Assembly (NCBI RefSeq): GCF_019711595.1
Contig: NZ_JAIGNR010000003.1
Span: 362,807-426,806, forward strand
Length of the DNA: 64,000 bases
Direction of reading: 5' to 3'
Source of the DNA: Qipengyuania sphaerica
GTDB lineage: Bacteria; Pseudomonadota; Alphaproteobacteria; Sphingomonadales; Sphingomonadaceae
The notes below the pieces were generated by a model. That model saw only the letters and a list, made by a program, of their open reading frames with translations, was not told where the DNA came from and ran no database searches. Numbering within the stretch: position 1 is the stretch's first letter; every line of letters starts with the position of its first letter. Made by a program: the position numbers and the translations under genes. Shown here in pieces: positions 18,605 to 28,925 of this stretch.

Positions 18605-19048
18605 ATGACCGCATTCCGTAATTTCCGCCGTCCCGCCGCCATTGCCGTGCTCGGCGTGGCCAGCATCGGCCTTGCGGCATGCGCGAAGAGCGAACGCCCG
18701 CGCGCGGATCTGGCCGCAGCGCAGGTCTCGACGATCGGTGTGAATTCCTACCTCTGGCGCGCGGCGCTCGAAGCGGTCAGCTTCGCTCCGCTGCTGCAGG
18801 CCGATTCGTCGGGCGGTGTGATCGTCACCGACTGGTACGCCAATCCGCAGAACCCGGGCGAGCGTGTGAAGATGACCGTCTCGATCCTCGATACCGACCT
18901 GCGCGCCGATGCGCTGCGTGTCGCGGCAAGCCGGCAGGTCAACCAGGGTGGCGCATGGGTCGATGCCCCGGTCCAGGCCGCCACGGTACAGAAGCTGGAA
19001 GACATCATCCTCACCAAGGCACGCGAGCTTCGTCGCCAGGCTCTTTAA
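18605..19048 (+). CDS. DUF3576 family lipoprotein
   Basis: The 147-residue product has a lipoprotein signal ending G-L-A-A-C26. The mature part matches the alphaproteobacterial DUF3576 family in pattern: S-T-I-G-V-N-S-Y-L-W-R-A-A-L near the start, V-I-V-T-D-W-Y mid-way, and R-x-D-A-L-R-V-x-A-x-R-Q. The family is confined to alphaproteobacteria, is predicted to be in the outer membrane, and often lies upstream of leuS-lptE as here (48 bases before leuS). A role in envelope or LPS assembly is plausible from the neighbours but unproved. Confidence 0.85.
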   Translation: MTAFRNFRRPAAIAVLGVASIGLAACAKSERPRADLAAAQVSTIGVNSYLWRAALEAVSFAPLLQADSSGGVIVTDWYANPQNPGERVKMTVSILDTDLRADALRVAASRQVNQGGAWVDAPVQAATVQKLEDIILTKARELRRQAL

Positions 19049-19096
19049 GGCAGCAAACGCCTTCCATTCGCGCCTGAAATCCTTACAGGCGTGCGC

Positions 19097-21609
<2,513 letters not shown>

Positions 21610-21610
<1 letters not shown>

Positions 21611-22107
21611 TGCGGTTGCTTCTCATCCTCCTTGGCGCGCTTGCGCTTTCGGCCTGCGGGCTCAAGCCCATGTATGCAGGCGGAAGCGACGGCACCGTTG
21701 CACAGGGCCTTCGCGCAGTCGACGTAACGCCCATAGAGGGAAAGGCCGGCTGGCTCGTGCGGCAGGCGCTCGTCGACAGGCTCGGCGCGGCGGGCGATCG
21801 GGAGAGCCAAACGATTTATCCCTACCGCCTGGAAGTGCGGCTCGACGACAGCCTCGAAGGTCTCGCCGTGCTGGCCGACGACACGGTCAGCCGCGAACGG
21901 CGCACCTTGCGGGCACGCTACCAGCTCTACGATGCGCAGACCGGCGAAGTCCTCCTCGATGCGACCGAGGGCGCCGACGCGGGTATCGATGTGGTGTCCA
22001 GCGAATATGCCACTATCGCGGCCGAAAATACCGCGCTCGAAAACCTTTCGAGGGAAATCGCCGACCGGATCGTGACGCGCGTCGCACTGACGCTGCGTAA
22101 CCGGTGA
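21610..22107 (+). CDS. lptE: LPS-assembly lipoprotein LptE
   Basis: The 165-residue lipoprotein has the lipobox L-S-A-C16 followed by G-L-K-P-M-Y, a typical LptE start. The mature domain alternates strands and helices expected of the LptE plug that sits inside the LptD barrel and delivers LPS to the outer leaflet. The ATG overlaps the leuS stop by one base and the 3' end overlaps holA by four (GTGA). The order leuS-lptE-holA is conserved in many Gram-negative bacteria, which supports the call more than its weak sequence conservation does. Confidence 0.9.
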
Positions 22108-23135
22108 AGCTCACCAGCCGCGATTTCGCCGCCAAGGCGCGCGATGCGGTGCGCGAATGCTCGGTGTTCTATTTCTGCGGGCAGGACGAGGCAGGAGCCA
22201 CCGCTGCGGCCAACGACCTGATCGCCATGCTTCCCGATCCCGGCGAGCGAGTCGATATGTCCGGAGCGGACCTGCGCCGCGACCCCGTGATCCTTGGCGA
22301 CGAGGCGCGTTCGAGCTCGCTGTTCGGCGACAAGCGCCACATCTTCGTGCGGGCGACCGGTGACGATGCGCTCGATGCGATCGGCAACCACCTTCTCGGC
22401 CATGGCGAGGCCTGCCCCGTGATCATCGTCGCGACTTCGGCGACCGACAAATCGAGCACCGCCAAGCTGCTCGAAAAGCGCAAGGATGCGCTGGTGGCGA
22501 TGTTCTATCCGCCCGATCTGCGCTCGGTTACCCAAAGCGTGCGCGCGATGGGCGATGCTGCGGGTGTGCGGCTCGACAGCGCAGTGGCGGAGCGGATTGC
22601 GCGCGGTGCCAATCTCGACGTGCGGCTGGCGCAGAGCGAAGTGACCAAGCTCGCCACCTATCTCGACACCAGCCCGCAATCGCCCAAGCCTGCGACCATG
22701 GAGCACCTGGATGCGATCGGCGCGGCGACTGAGGAGGACGGCTTCGCGTCGCTGGTCAACGCGGTGCTTGCCGGACAGGGGCCGAAGGTCGCCACCGAAA
22801 TCGCGCGGATGAAGCAGATCGGGCTCAATCCGGTCGGCACATTGCTTGCGGTCGAGCGGCGTGCGGCGCAGCTGGCGCGGATCTCTGCTGCGCTGGGCAA
22901 CCGGCGCTACCAGGATCTCGAGAAGGGCGAGAAGGCGCGGCTCGGCATTTTCTGGAAGGAAGAGCGCGAGATTGCCGAGCAGGTGCAGCGCTGGCGCGGG
23001 CCCAAGCTCGACCGGCTGACCCTGCGATTGACCGAGCTGCACCGCGAATTGCTGACCAACAGCCAGTCTTCCGAGCTTCTGCTGGCGCAGGGCCTGACCG
23101 GCATCGCGCGCGTTGCAGGCGCAGGTCGCCGCTAA
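22104..23135 (+). CDS. holA: DNA polymerase III delta subunit
   Basis: A GTG start overlapping the lptE stop (GTGA) gives 343 residues, the usual delta-subunit length. The N-terminal domain opens with V-F-Y-F-C-G-Q-D-E-A-G (degenerate P-loop region), and the C-terminal collar helices include A-x-R-R-A-A-Q-L-A-R. Delta opens the beta clamp within the clamp-loader complex during replication. The gene converges on the nucleotidyltransferase gene, their 3' ends overlapping by four bases (23132-23135), so there is no room for a terminator between them. Confidence 0.93.
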   Translation: MKLTSRDFAAKARDAVRECSVFYFCGQDEAGATAAANDLIAMLPDPGERVDMSGADLRRDPVILGDEARSSSLFGDKRHIFVRATGDDALDAIGNHLLGHGEACPVIIVATSATDKSSTAKLLEKRKDALVAMFYPPDLRSVTQSVRAMGDAAGVRLDSAVAERIARGANLDVRLAQSEVTKLATYLDTSPQSPKPATMEHLDAIGAATEEDGFASLVNAVLAGQGPKVATEIARMKQIGLNPVGTLLAVERRAAQLARISAALGNRRYQDLEKGEKARLGIFWKEEREIAEQVQRWRGPKLDRLTLRLTELHRELLTNSQSSELLLAQGLTGIARVAGAGRR

Positions 23136-24298
23136 CCGTCCATCCATTTCTGCAAGCGCGCCGTCGCGCGGCCATCGCGGCGCGTGCCCGGCGAGAGGAG
23201 GCTTTTCGATAGCGATGCTGCCCGGCCTGCGAGCTGGCCGAACCGGCCGATAACCGACTCCCTCGTGCTGGCCCGATCGAGCGGGTGCTGGGCGGTCCGG
23301 CCTGCGAGATTGGCAACCGACAGCGAGGCAATCACGCTCACGTCCTTGCGCTGGCCGAGGTCCTGCACCAGCAGCAGTTCCGCCTCGTCGAGTATTTCTG
23401 GCGAGACTTCGTGCGGACAGCCCGTCTCGGCAAGGAAGCCAAGGCGCCGCCATCGCTCGACCAGCGCGAAGACGAGCGCTGCCGGACGGTCGAACCCGTC
23501 TCGCTTTGCCCGCTCCCAGAAGGCGGGCCAGTCGACCGGCTTGCGGGCGGACCACAGGTCGATGTCTATGAGAGCCTGCGGTCCGACATTGAGCAAGTGC
23601 GAACAGGCGGCGTGGACCACGAGGTGCGCGAGCATGTCCTGCCCCGACGGTATCGCGGCCCCCAGCGCCTCGCTGTGCCGCGCATTGCCGAGCATTCCCG
23701 CATCATCGCGCTTTGGCATGGGCGAGCCGGGAAGTGGAGGCCTGCCCCATGCGTGGGCGTGGAGTTCGCACACCACTCGCTCGGGCGAGGTCAGCGGCGG
23801 GAAATGCGTTTCGGTCTGCGCGAAGTCGCGCAATTCGCTTTCGCCCAGCGCAGGTGCCTGCCAACCTGCCGCTTGCAATGCGGTGTAGGCGCCGGGCGCA
23901 TTTGCTTCCGCGACCAGCAGGTCGATATCGCGCATCTCCCGTTCGGCGGGGGCGGGATAGACCGTCCACGCCAGCGCCGAACCCTTGAGCGCTACGGCTC
24001 CGATACCCTGCTCGCCGAGCGCCGCTACGGCTTGCGCCAGTGCGCGTCGCTGGGCGAGGACGACGATGCCATTCCGGCGATGCGAGGCCTGCCAGTTGGC
24101 AGCGACGGTCGCCGGAATGTCGCCAATCTCACCCCGCGTCATCCTGCCATGGAGATAGGGGCGCAGGCGGTGTTCCTCCGCCATCTCGTCGAGACAGGCC
24201 CATTCGGCCTCTGTCAGGCCCTCCGCCTCATCGGCGCGATGCCCGCACAGCGCCAGCAGCGCCCGCCCGATCCGGGCCCGCTGCATGGCTTTGGCCAT
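23132..24298 (-). CDS. Nucleotidyltransferase family protein (NTP_transf_5-like)
   Basis: This 388-residue protein shows the nucleotidyltransferase core G-A-V-A-L-K-G-S-A-L-A-W (near residue 100) followed by E-x-E-M-R-D-I-D-L-L-V, whose Asp-x-Asp would bind metal. A helical C-terminal part follows. The pattern fits the putative nucleotidyltransferase family PF14907, often found in polysaccharide loci; no substrate is established. Its ATG overlaps the lptA stop (TGATG), so it is translated with lptC-lptA in the place where alphaproteobacteria usually keep lptB. A surface-glycan role is an inference from that context. Confidence 0.78.
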   Translation of the reverse strand: MAKAMQRARIGRALLALCGHRADEAEGLTEAEWACLDEMAEEHRLRPYLHGRMTRGEIGDIPATVAANWQASHRRNGIVVLAQRRALAQAVAALGEQGIGAVALKGSALAWTVYPAPAEREMRDIDLLVAEANAPGAYTALQAAGWQAPALGESELRDFAQTETHFPPLTSPERVVCELHAHAWGRPPLPGSPMPKRDDAGMLGNARHSEALGAAIPSGQDMLAHLVVHAACSHLLNVGPQALIDIDLWSARKPVDWPAFWERAKRDGFDRPAALVFALVERWRRLGFLAETGCPHEVSPEILDEAELLLVQDLGQRKDVSVIASLSVANLAGRTAQHPLDRASTRESVIGRFGQLAGRAASLSKSLLSPGTRRDGRATARLQKWMDG

Positions 24299-24852
24299 CA
24301 GTTCTCCGGAACGGAGAAGGTGCCGGTCACGCGGCCTTCGGAATTGGTGCTCGATCCGGTGACGCCCGAAGACCCGCTCGCACGCCCGTCGATGCTCGAC
24401 ACGCCACTGGCAAGGTCGATCACCAGCCGCCCGCCATTGAGCGTATCCCCGCCGCGGTTGAGCCGCACATTGCCCGCCATGGTGATGATCCGGCGGTTGA
24501 AATCATAGACCGCCGTATCGCCGCGCGCGCGCTCGTTGCCGCGCTGTACGTTCACGCCGCCCGTCGCCATGATGCGCTGGATGCTGAGATTGCCGGCATC
24601 CGAATAGTTCACGATGGTGCGCGCCGCATTGAGGCTGAGACCGGCCTGCGTGATCTGCACATTGCCCGACAGGACCACGCGATTCTGGCGGTCCTGCAAT
24701 TCGATCCGGTCGGCAGCATAGGACACGGGCGCGTTGGAATTGTGCCCTGCGATAGCCTGCGCCGAAAGCTGCATCCCGGCGAAACCGGCGATGGTCAGGG
24801 CAAAGCCCGCAAGGGCGCTCTTGGCCATGGTCGGGAAATGCTGCTTCATCAT
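24298..24852 (-). CDS. lptA: LPS export protein LptA (OstA-like)
   Basis: A signal peptide (about residues 1-35, after M-M-K-Q-H-F) precedes an OstA/LptA beta-jellyroll domain: A-D-R-I-E-L-Q-D-R-Q-N-R-V-V-L-S-G-N-V and G-D-T-A-V-Y-D-F-N-R-R-I-I-T-M-A-G-N-V are the repeated strand units. LptA forms the periplasmic bridge carrying LPS from LptC to LptD. The 184 residues match the family. The ATG overlaps the lptC stop (ATGA), and the 3' end overlaps the nucleotidyltransferase gene. Confidence 0.93.
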   Translation of the reverse strand: MMKQHFPTMAKSALAGFALTIAGFAGMQLSAQAIAGHNSNAPVSYAADRIELQDRQNRVVLSGNVQITQAGLSLNAARTIVNYSDAGNLSIQRIMATGGVNVQRGNERARGDTAVYDFNRRIITMAGNVRLNRGGDTLNGGRLVIDLASGVSSIDGRASGSSGVTGSSTNSEGRVTGTFSVPEN

Positions 24853-25517
24853 GGCATCCTCAGCTTGCCGGGCTCCATGCGCAGCCGCGCATTGCCCGAG
24901 AGTGTTATCCGGCGCTCGTCGAGATCGGCATCGAGCCGGTTCGCGCGGAAGGTCCCTGCAGGAACTGCGCCCTGCACCCCGCCCGCCCCTTCGAGTGTCT
25001 TGTCCTTGAGGTTGAGCGAAACGCCGCTTGCGCGCATGCGGTAGCCATCGGCCGCTTCCATGCGCATCGTGCCGTTCACCGCCACCACTTCCTCGTTGAT
25101 ATCGTATTGCCCGCCTTGCGCCTCGACGCGCGCGGGGCCTTCGCTCATCAGCATGCGCGCGACGAGATCGTCCATCCGCACGATGCCCTCGATGCTCGAC
25201 TTCTGCACCGCCTCGCCTGCAGTCAGCGAGAAGGGCCGACCCTGCTCGTCCTGTCCGCGATAAAGCGCATTGTCGACGCGCAGTCGCTCGTTGATGACGG
25301 CGACTTCGTTGCGGTCGAGGAGGAAGCTGATTTCTCCGCGCGGGCTCAGCGGCGTGATGAGCATCAGCGCCGCGACCACGCCCACGCCCATCGGCAGGAA
25401 CCGCGCGAGGAAACGCACGAGCTTGTCATGGCTGCCGCCGGGCGCAGCGAAATGCTGGCGGCGCGAGCGCAGCTGCTTCGCCTCCTGCGTTTCATGCCTG
25501 CGTTTCCGGAACACCAT
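24849..25517 (-). CDS. lptC: LPS export ABC transporter periplasmic protein LptC
   Basis: The 222-residue protein has a basic N-terminus, one membrane helix (about residues 40-60) and a periplasmic LptC-type domain (about 70-215) with the strand pattern I-S-F-L-L-D-R-N-E-V-A-V. LptC receives LPS from LptBFG and passes it to LptA. The order rnd-lptC-lptA is common in alphaproteobacteria. The gap from the RNase D stop is 17 bases, so the three may share a transcript. No lptB is found here. Confidence 0.9.
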   Translation of the reverse strand: MVFRKRRHETQEAKQLRSRRQHFAAPGGSHDKLVRFLARFLPMGVGVVAALMLITPLSPRGEISFLLDRNEVAVINERLRVDNALYRGQDEQGRPFSLTAGEAVQKSSIEGIVRMDDLVARMLMSEGPARVEAQGGQYDINEEVVAVNGTMRMEAADGYRMRASGVSLNLKDKTLEGAGGVQGAVPAGTFRANRLDADLDERRITLSGNARLRMEPGKLRMP

Positions 25518-25534
25518 GCGTTGCGTGCCTCAGG

Positions 25535-26155
25535 TCAGCCCATGTGGCTGAAGATATCGTGGTCGCCCCAACCGAGAATGTCGAGATGGGCGCGTGCAGG
25601 AAGAAAATCGAAACAGGCCTGCGCCAGTTCCATCCGCCCTTCGCGTTCCAGCCTGCGGTCGAGCTCTTCCCTCATGCGGTGGAGATAGCGAACGTCGCTC
25701 GCGGCATATTCGCGCTGGGCATCGTTCAGCACCGGCCCGCCCCAGTCGCTGCTCTGCTGCGCCTTGGACATGTTTTCGCCCAGCAGTTCCTCGACGAGGT
25801 TTTTAAGGCCATGCCGGTCGGTATAGGTGCGCACCAGCTTGCTGGCGATCTTGGTGCAATAGCAGGGCGCTGCGGTGACGCCGAGATAGTACTCGATCGC
25901 CGCCAGGTCGAAGCGCGCGAAGTGGAACAGCTTGAGCCGCTCGGGATCGCCGAGGACCGCCTTCAGGTTCGGCGCGTCGTAGGTGCTATCGGGGCCGAAG
26001 CGCACGAGGTGCTCGTCGCCGTTCCCGTCGCTGATCTGCACCACGCACAGCCGGTCGCGCACGGTGATCAGGCCCATGGTTTCGGTATCGACGGCCACCG
26101 GGCCATCGGCGAGAACGCCTTCGGGGAGGTCTTCTTCGTGGAAATGCACTGCCAT
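25535..26155 (-). CDS. rnd: Ribonuclease D-like 3'-5' exonuclease
   Basis: The start chosen is the ATG at 26155 (MAVHFHEEDLPEGV, 206 aa); an ATG 21 bases upstream is an alternative. DEDDy exonuclease motifs are present: V-D-T-E-T-M-G (ExoI), F-H-F-A-R-F-D-L-A-A-I (ExoII) and Y-A-A-S-D-V-R-Y-L (ExoIII). It lacks the HRDC domains of E. coli RNase D, as is normal for the short alphaproteobacterial form. It trims the 3' ends of tRNA and other small RNAs. It leads into lptC-lptA and is divergent from ung. Confidence 0.9.
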   Translation of the reverse strand: MAVHFHEEDLPEGVLADGPVAVDTETMGLITVRDRLCVVQISDGNGDEHLVRFGPDSTYDAPNLKAVLGDPERLKLFHFARFDLAAIEYYLGVTAAPCYCTKIASKLVRTYTDRHGLKNLVEELLGENMSKAQQSSDWGGPVLNDAQREYAASDVRYLHRMREELDRRLEREGRMELAQACFDFLPARAHLDILGWGDHDIFSHMG

Positions 26156-26236
26156 GGCCAAGGGCCTTAGGAGCATTGGGGAAAGTAGGGAAGGGGCCAC
26201 TGGTCGCCGGGCCTTGCGCGGCGCATTGTGCGGGAC

Positions 26237-26917
26237 ATGAGCGAGCAGGTCCCGACAAGCTGGAAGCCCGTCCTCGACCCCGTGCTGGCGAGCGAGGAAG
26301 CGCGCCGGCTTGGCGGCTGGCTGCGGGGGCAGGAGGAGGCGGGCAAGACCGTCTATCCGCCGCGCGGATGCCGGTTGAAGGCGCTCGAGCTGACCCCGCT
26401 CGACAAGGTGAAGGTCGTGATCCTCGGGCAGGATCCCTATCACGGGCCGGGTCAGGCGATGGGATTGTGCTTTGCCGTGCCCGAAGGCATTCGCGTGCCG
26501 CCGAGCCTCGTCAACATCTACAAGGAGCTGGAGGCCGACCTCGGCATTGCGCGGGCAGGCCACGGGGACTTGAGCAACTGGGCGCGGCAGGGCGTGCTGC
26601 TGCTCAACAACACGCTGACGGTGGAAGACGGCAAGGCGGGCAGCCATGCGGGGCGCGGCTGGGACGCGGTGACCGATGCCTGCGTCGCGGCAGTGGCCTC
26701 GCGCGCGGCGCCTAGCGTCTTCATCCTCTGGGGCAGCCATGCGCAGGCCAAGGCGAAGCGGATCGGGGGGCTGCAGGGCGGCCCCCACCTCGTCATCGAA
26801 AGCCCGCACCCCAGCCCGCTTTCCGCCCATCGCGGGTTCTTCGGCTCGAAGCCGTTCAGCCGGACCAACGCATTTCTCGAAGAGCACGGTCGCGAGGCCA
26901 TCGACTGGCGGGTGTGA
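26237..26917 (+). CDS. ung: Uracil-DNA glycosylase, family 1
   Basis: The ATG at 26237 (MSEQVPTSW) gives 226 residues; a GTG nine bases upstream is possible. The water-activating motif G-Q-D-P-Y-H-G has Asp66, and the minor-groove loop H-P-S-P-L-S has His191, both diagnostic of family 1. N-N-T-L-T-V for uracil recognition is also present. The enzyme removes uracil from DNA to start base excision repair. The upstream gap to rnd is 81 bases. Confidence 0.95.
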   Translation: MSEQVPTSWKPVLDPVLASEEARRLGGWLRGQEEAGKTVYPPRGCRLKALELTPLDKVKVVILGQDPYHGPGQAMGLCFAVPEGIRVPPSLVNIYKELEADLGIARAGHGDLSNWARQGVLLLNNTLTVEDGKAGSHAGRGWDAVTDACVAAVASRAAPSVFILWGSHAQAKAKRIGGLQGGPHLVIESPHPSPLSAHRGFFGSKPFSRTNAFLEEHGREAIDWRV

Positions 26918-27008
26918 AGTTGACACAGTTGACACTATGTCGCCCTCGATTTTCAGCCTTAAGGCCCTGAATTGCAGTGAAAATCCTTCGGGCGTCGAAG
27001 TTGACACA
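26916..27008. repeat. Repeated AGTTGACAC units around a hairpin
   Basis: AGTTGACAC occurs in perfect tandem at 26918-26926 and 26927-26935 and again at 26999-27007; the longer GAAGTTGACACA is repeated at 26916-26927 and 26997-27008. Between them GATTTTCA (26948-26955) and TGAAAATC (26978-26985) form an 8-bp inverted repeat around the 10-base palindrome GCCTTAAGGC (26956-26965). The block fills the gap between ung and the DksA-type gene. It could be a set of regulator sites or a small repeat element. Confidence 0.6.
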
Positions 27009-27087
27009 TGCGCGGAGCGGTTCGCTGGAACTATCGACGATTTGAAAGAGCGCACACCTGCCCTATCGTGACGGGCGGGAGTAGGAA

Positions 27088-27414
27088 ATGACCGAAAACG
27101 AAGCGAGAGAACGCCTGCTGGCCCGCCGCGAGGCGCTCGCCGCCGAGGATGCGGCCAATGCCGATTCGCGCGAGGTGGTCGAGCTGCAACAGGACAGCGT
27201 CGGCCGCCTCAGCCGGATGGACGCGCTGCAGCAGCAGGCGATGGCGCAGGCGACAGCCCGCCGCCGCACCGCCGAACGCGCCCGTATCGAAGCGGCGCTC
27301 GCGCGGATCGACGAGGGCGAATGGGGATGGTGCACGGCCTGCGGGAATGCAATCGCCGAGAAGCGGCTGGCGCATGATCCCAGCGTGGCGAAATGCGTGC
27401 AGTGCGCGGGGTGA
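27088..27414 (+). CDS. TraR/DksA family zinc-finger protein
   Basis: This 108-residue protein has an N-terminal helical part (a short coiled coil, about 5-75) and a C-terminal four-Cys zinc finger (C82, C85, C103, C106; W-C-T-A-C-G-N to K-C-V-Q-C). It is shorter than DksA (about 150) and close to TraR-type or YbiI-like members, which bind RNA polymerase's secondary channel and alter promoter response. The usual acidic tip of the DksA coiled coil (D-x-x-D-A) is not clearly present, so ppGpp-type activity is uncertain. The start follows GGGCGGGAGTAGGAA. Confidence 0.85.
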   Translation: MTENEARERLLARREALAAEDAANADSREVVELQQDSVGRLSRMDALQQQAMAQATARRRTAERARIEAALARIDEGEWGWCTACGNAIAEKRLAHDPSVAKCVQCAG

Positions 27415-27442
27415 TGTCCGCTAACGACCCGATTGCGGACGT
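27414..27442. repeat. Short inverted repeat, copy 1 (GTCCGC-N13-GCGGAC)
   Basis: ATGTCCGC (27414-27421), a 13-base loop and GCGGACGT (27435-27442). It starts on the last codon of the DksA-type gene and ends at the stop of the convergent membrane-protein gene, so it could terminate both transcripts. It shares arms, loop length and an ACCC core with the copy at 27920-27948. Confidence 0.7.
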
Positions 27443-27879
27443 TAGCGACCGGCAAGTTCCCTGCGGTGTAAAGCCCACCATGCAAGGCCAGTTGGCAGGC
27501 CGTAGACTATGCCCAAGTCGGGGAAGCTTAACTCCATCAAGTCGTAAAGTCCGAAAAACAAAAGATGGTCGATGATGTAAAACATAAGCTTGCCTGAAAG
27601 GCAGCCCCACAGCGCAGCAACGCCGCCTACCCACCAAGCTTGTGCACTCCGGCGTAGTAGGGTTGTGACCGGCAGTCCGAATATGCCTAAGCCCAGTGCC
27701 ACGAAGGGAACAGCAAATAGCCCATAGGCGAGCAGGATTACGGGAACAGTCCAGAGTTCGCTGGAGTCGAAGGGTTCGCCCCATGTCGTTACCACCATCT
27801 GTAAGAAGATGCCGACATAAGCGCCGATAAACACGCTCTTCCAGTATACATCACTGGTTGATTTTCGTGCCTGGTTCAT
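27442..27879 (-). CDS. Hypothetical multi-pass membrane protein in an AT-rich island
   Basis: The 145-residue product has four hydrophobic segments (about residues 15-32, 42-65, 75-97 and 103-125) and a short charged C-terminus ending R-R-E-L-A-G-R. I do not recognise a family. Codon use differs from its neighbours: bases 27541-27600 contain only 23 G/C of 60, while the flanking genes are GC-rich. The gene is bounded on both sides by copies of the same GTCCGC-N13-GCGGAC inverted repeat, so acquisition by transfer is plausible. No mobility gene is adjacent. Confidence 0.65.
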   Translation of the reverse strand: MNQARKSTSDVYWKSVFIGAYVGIFLQMVVTTWGEPFDSSELWTVPVILLAYGLFAVPFVALGLGIFGLPVTTLLRRSAQAWWVGGVAALWGCLSGKLMFYIIDHLLFFGLYDLMELSFPDLGIVYGLPTGLAWWALHRRELAGR

Positions 27880-27919
27880 TTGCTGGTGTTCTCACAGCCG
27901 GTTTCGTTAATCAATTGCG

Positions 27920-27948
27920 ATGTCCGCTTCCCACCCATTTGCGGACAT
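27920..27948. repeat. Short inverted repeat, copy 2 (GTCCGC-N13-GCGGAC)
   Basis: ATGTCCGC (27920-27927), 13-base loop TTCCCACCCATTT, and GCGGACAT (27941-27948): a perfect 8-bp stem. It lies 41 bases upstream of the AT-rich membrane-protein gene. A related copy in reverse orientation is at about 63857-63887. Confidence 0.8.
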
Positions 27949-28045
27949 GAACGCTCTCGCTCACAAGCAGCCATTTGGGATCGTGGGCCAGATTTGATAG
28001 GCCTGCCTGAGGATCGCACCGTATTGGGATCGAAGCGGGGGCGTT

Positions 28046-28762
28046 ATGGCGAAGGAGAAATACCCGTTCCGGATGATGGACGATGCGCGCTTCATGCGCG
28101 GCGTCGCATGGGCGCTGCTCGTCTTCACCGTGCTCGGCTTCGTGCCAACCTATTTCGTGCCGCTGTCCGACGGCAGCTTTGCGACCGATGAATTCTGGAT
28201 GCACCCGCATGCGATTGCGGGTTTTGCCTTCGCAGCCTTTTTCATCGCGCAGCCGACCATGGTGCTGAAGGGGAACTGGAAGGTCCATCGCACGATGGGG
28301 GCGGTGGTCGGCCTTGCGGTCATAGCGGCCGCCATCACCGGGCTCGGTGTCCAGTTCGAGATGTTCCCGCGCGAGGGAGAGCTGAAGGGGAAGGCCGTCT
28401 CCGATGCCTTCCGGACATTCCAGCTCACCCCTCTGCTGGTCGGATTTTTCATCTGGGGCGTGCTGATGCGAAGGCGGCCCGACTGGCACTGGCGGCTGAT
28501 GTATGCGAGCGCCATCGCGCCGTTCGGCACCGTTATCGGGCGCTATGTCCGGATGGTGCCCGAGATCATCGACCCGACGATGGTCGGCCAGATGACATCG
28601 CTTTTCTATACGCTCACCGCAGTCGTGCTGCTCGTGTATGATTTCGTTCGTTACCGGCGGCTCCACCCGGCCAGCCTGATAGGGCTCGCGGTCATTATCG
28701 TGACGACCGTGATCGTACTCCAGATCGGCTTTTCGGACTGGTGGCAGGGCATCGCCCTCTAG
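28046..28762 (+). CDS. Multi-pass membrane protein of unknown function
   Basis: The 238-residue product has about seven hydrophobic helices (about residues 20-40, 57-75, 87-108, 133-150, 163-180, 190-208 and 213-232). Conserved-looking polar residues sit at helix ends: H-P-H-A-I-A-G at helix 2, K-V-H-R-T-M-G before helix 3, and W-H-W-R-L-M before helix 5. Paired histidines in such positions recall haem- or metal-binding membrane proteins (DUF2306-like), but this is only resemblance. GAAGGAGA overlaps the first codons, so the second Met (residue 10) could be the true start. Confidence 0.65.
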   Translation: MAKEKYPFRMMDDARFMRGVAWALLVFTVLGFVPTYFVPLSDGSFATDEFWMHPHAIAGFAFAAFFIAQPTMVLKGNWKVHRTMGAVVGLAVIAAAITGLGVQFEMFPREGELKGKAVSDAFRTFQLTPLLVGFFIWGVLMRRRPDWHWRLMYASAIAPFGTVIGRYVRMVPEIIDPTMVGQMTSLFYTLTAVVLLVYDFVRYRRLHPASLIGLAVIIVTTVIVLQIGFSDWWQGIAL

Positions 28763-28771
28763 CCCAGCCTA

Positions 28772-28812
28772 CCTCGATCACGCGCTTGGCCAGCACTGCC
28801 CAGTCGCGGTCC
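28772..28812 (+). repeat. 41-base near-copy of a gltD segment (direct repeat A)
   Basis: These 41 bases match 30243-30283 inside gltD with three mismatches, in the same orientation. On the minus strand both encode D-R-D-W-A-V-L-(A/T)-K-R-V. Here the segment lies in a 163-base gap between the membrane-protein gene and the methyltransferase, in a 64-codon GTG-started minus-strand frame (28695-28889) that runs into the upstream gene and looks non-functional. Confidence 0.75.
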
Positions 28813-28925
28813 CGATGCCCCGCTTCCTCGGCGGCGAGCATACGGTCGGCCGGATCGCGCTGCGGATGGAGGAATCCGCCGCCTTCCACGCCGCGCTTGC
28901 CCGCGTGCGGGCGGAGGAAAGCGGC

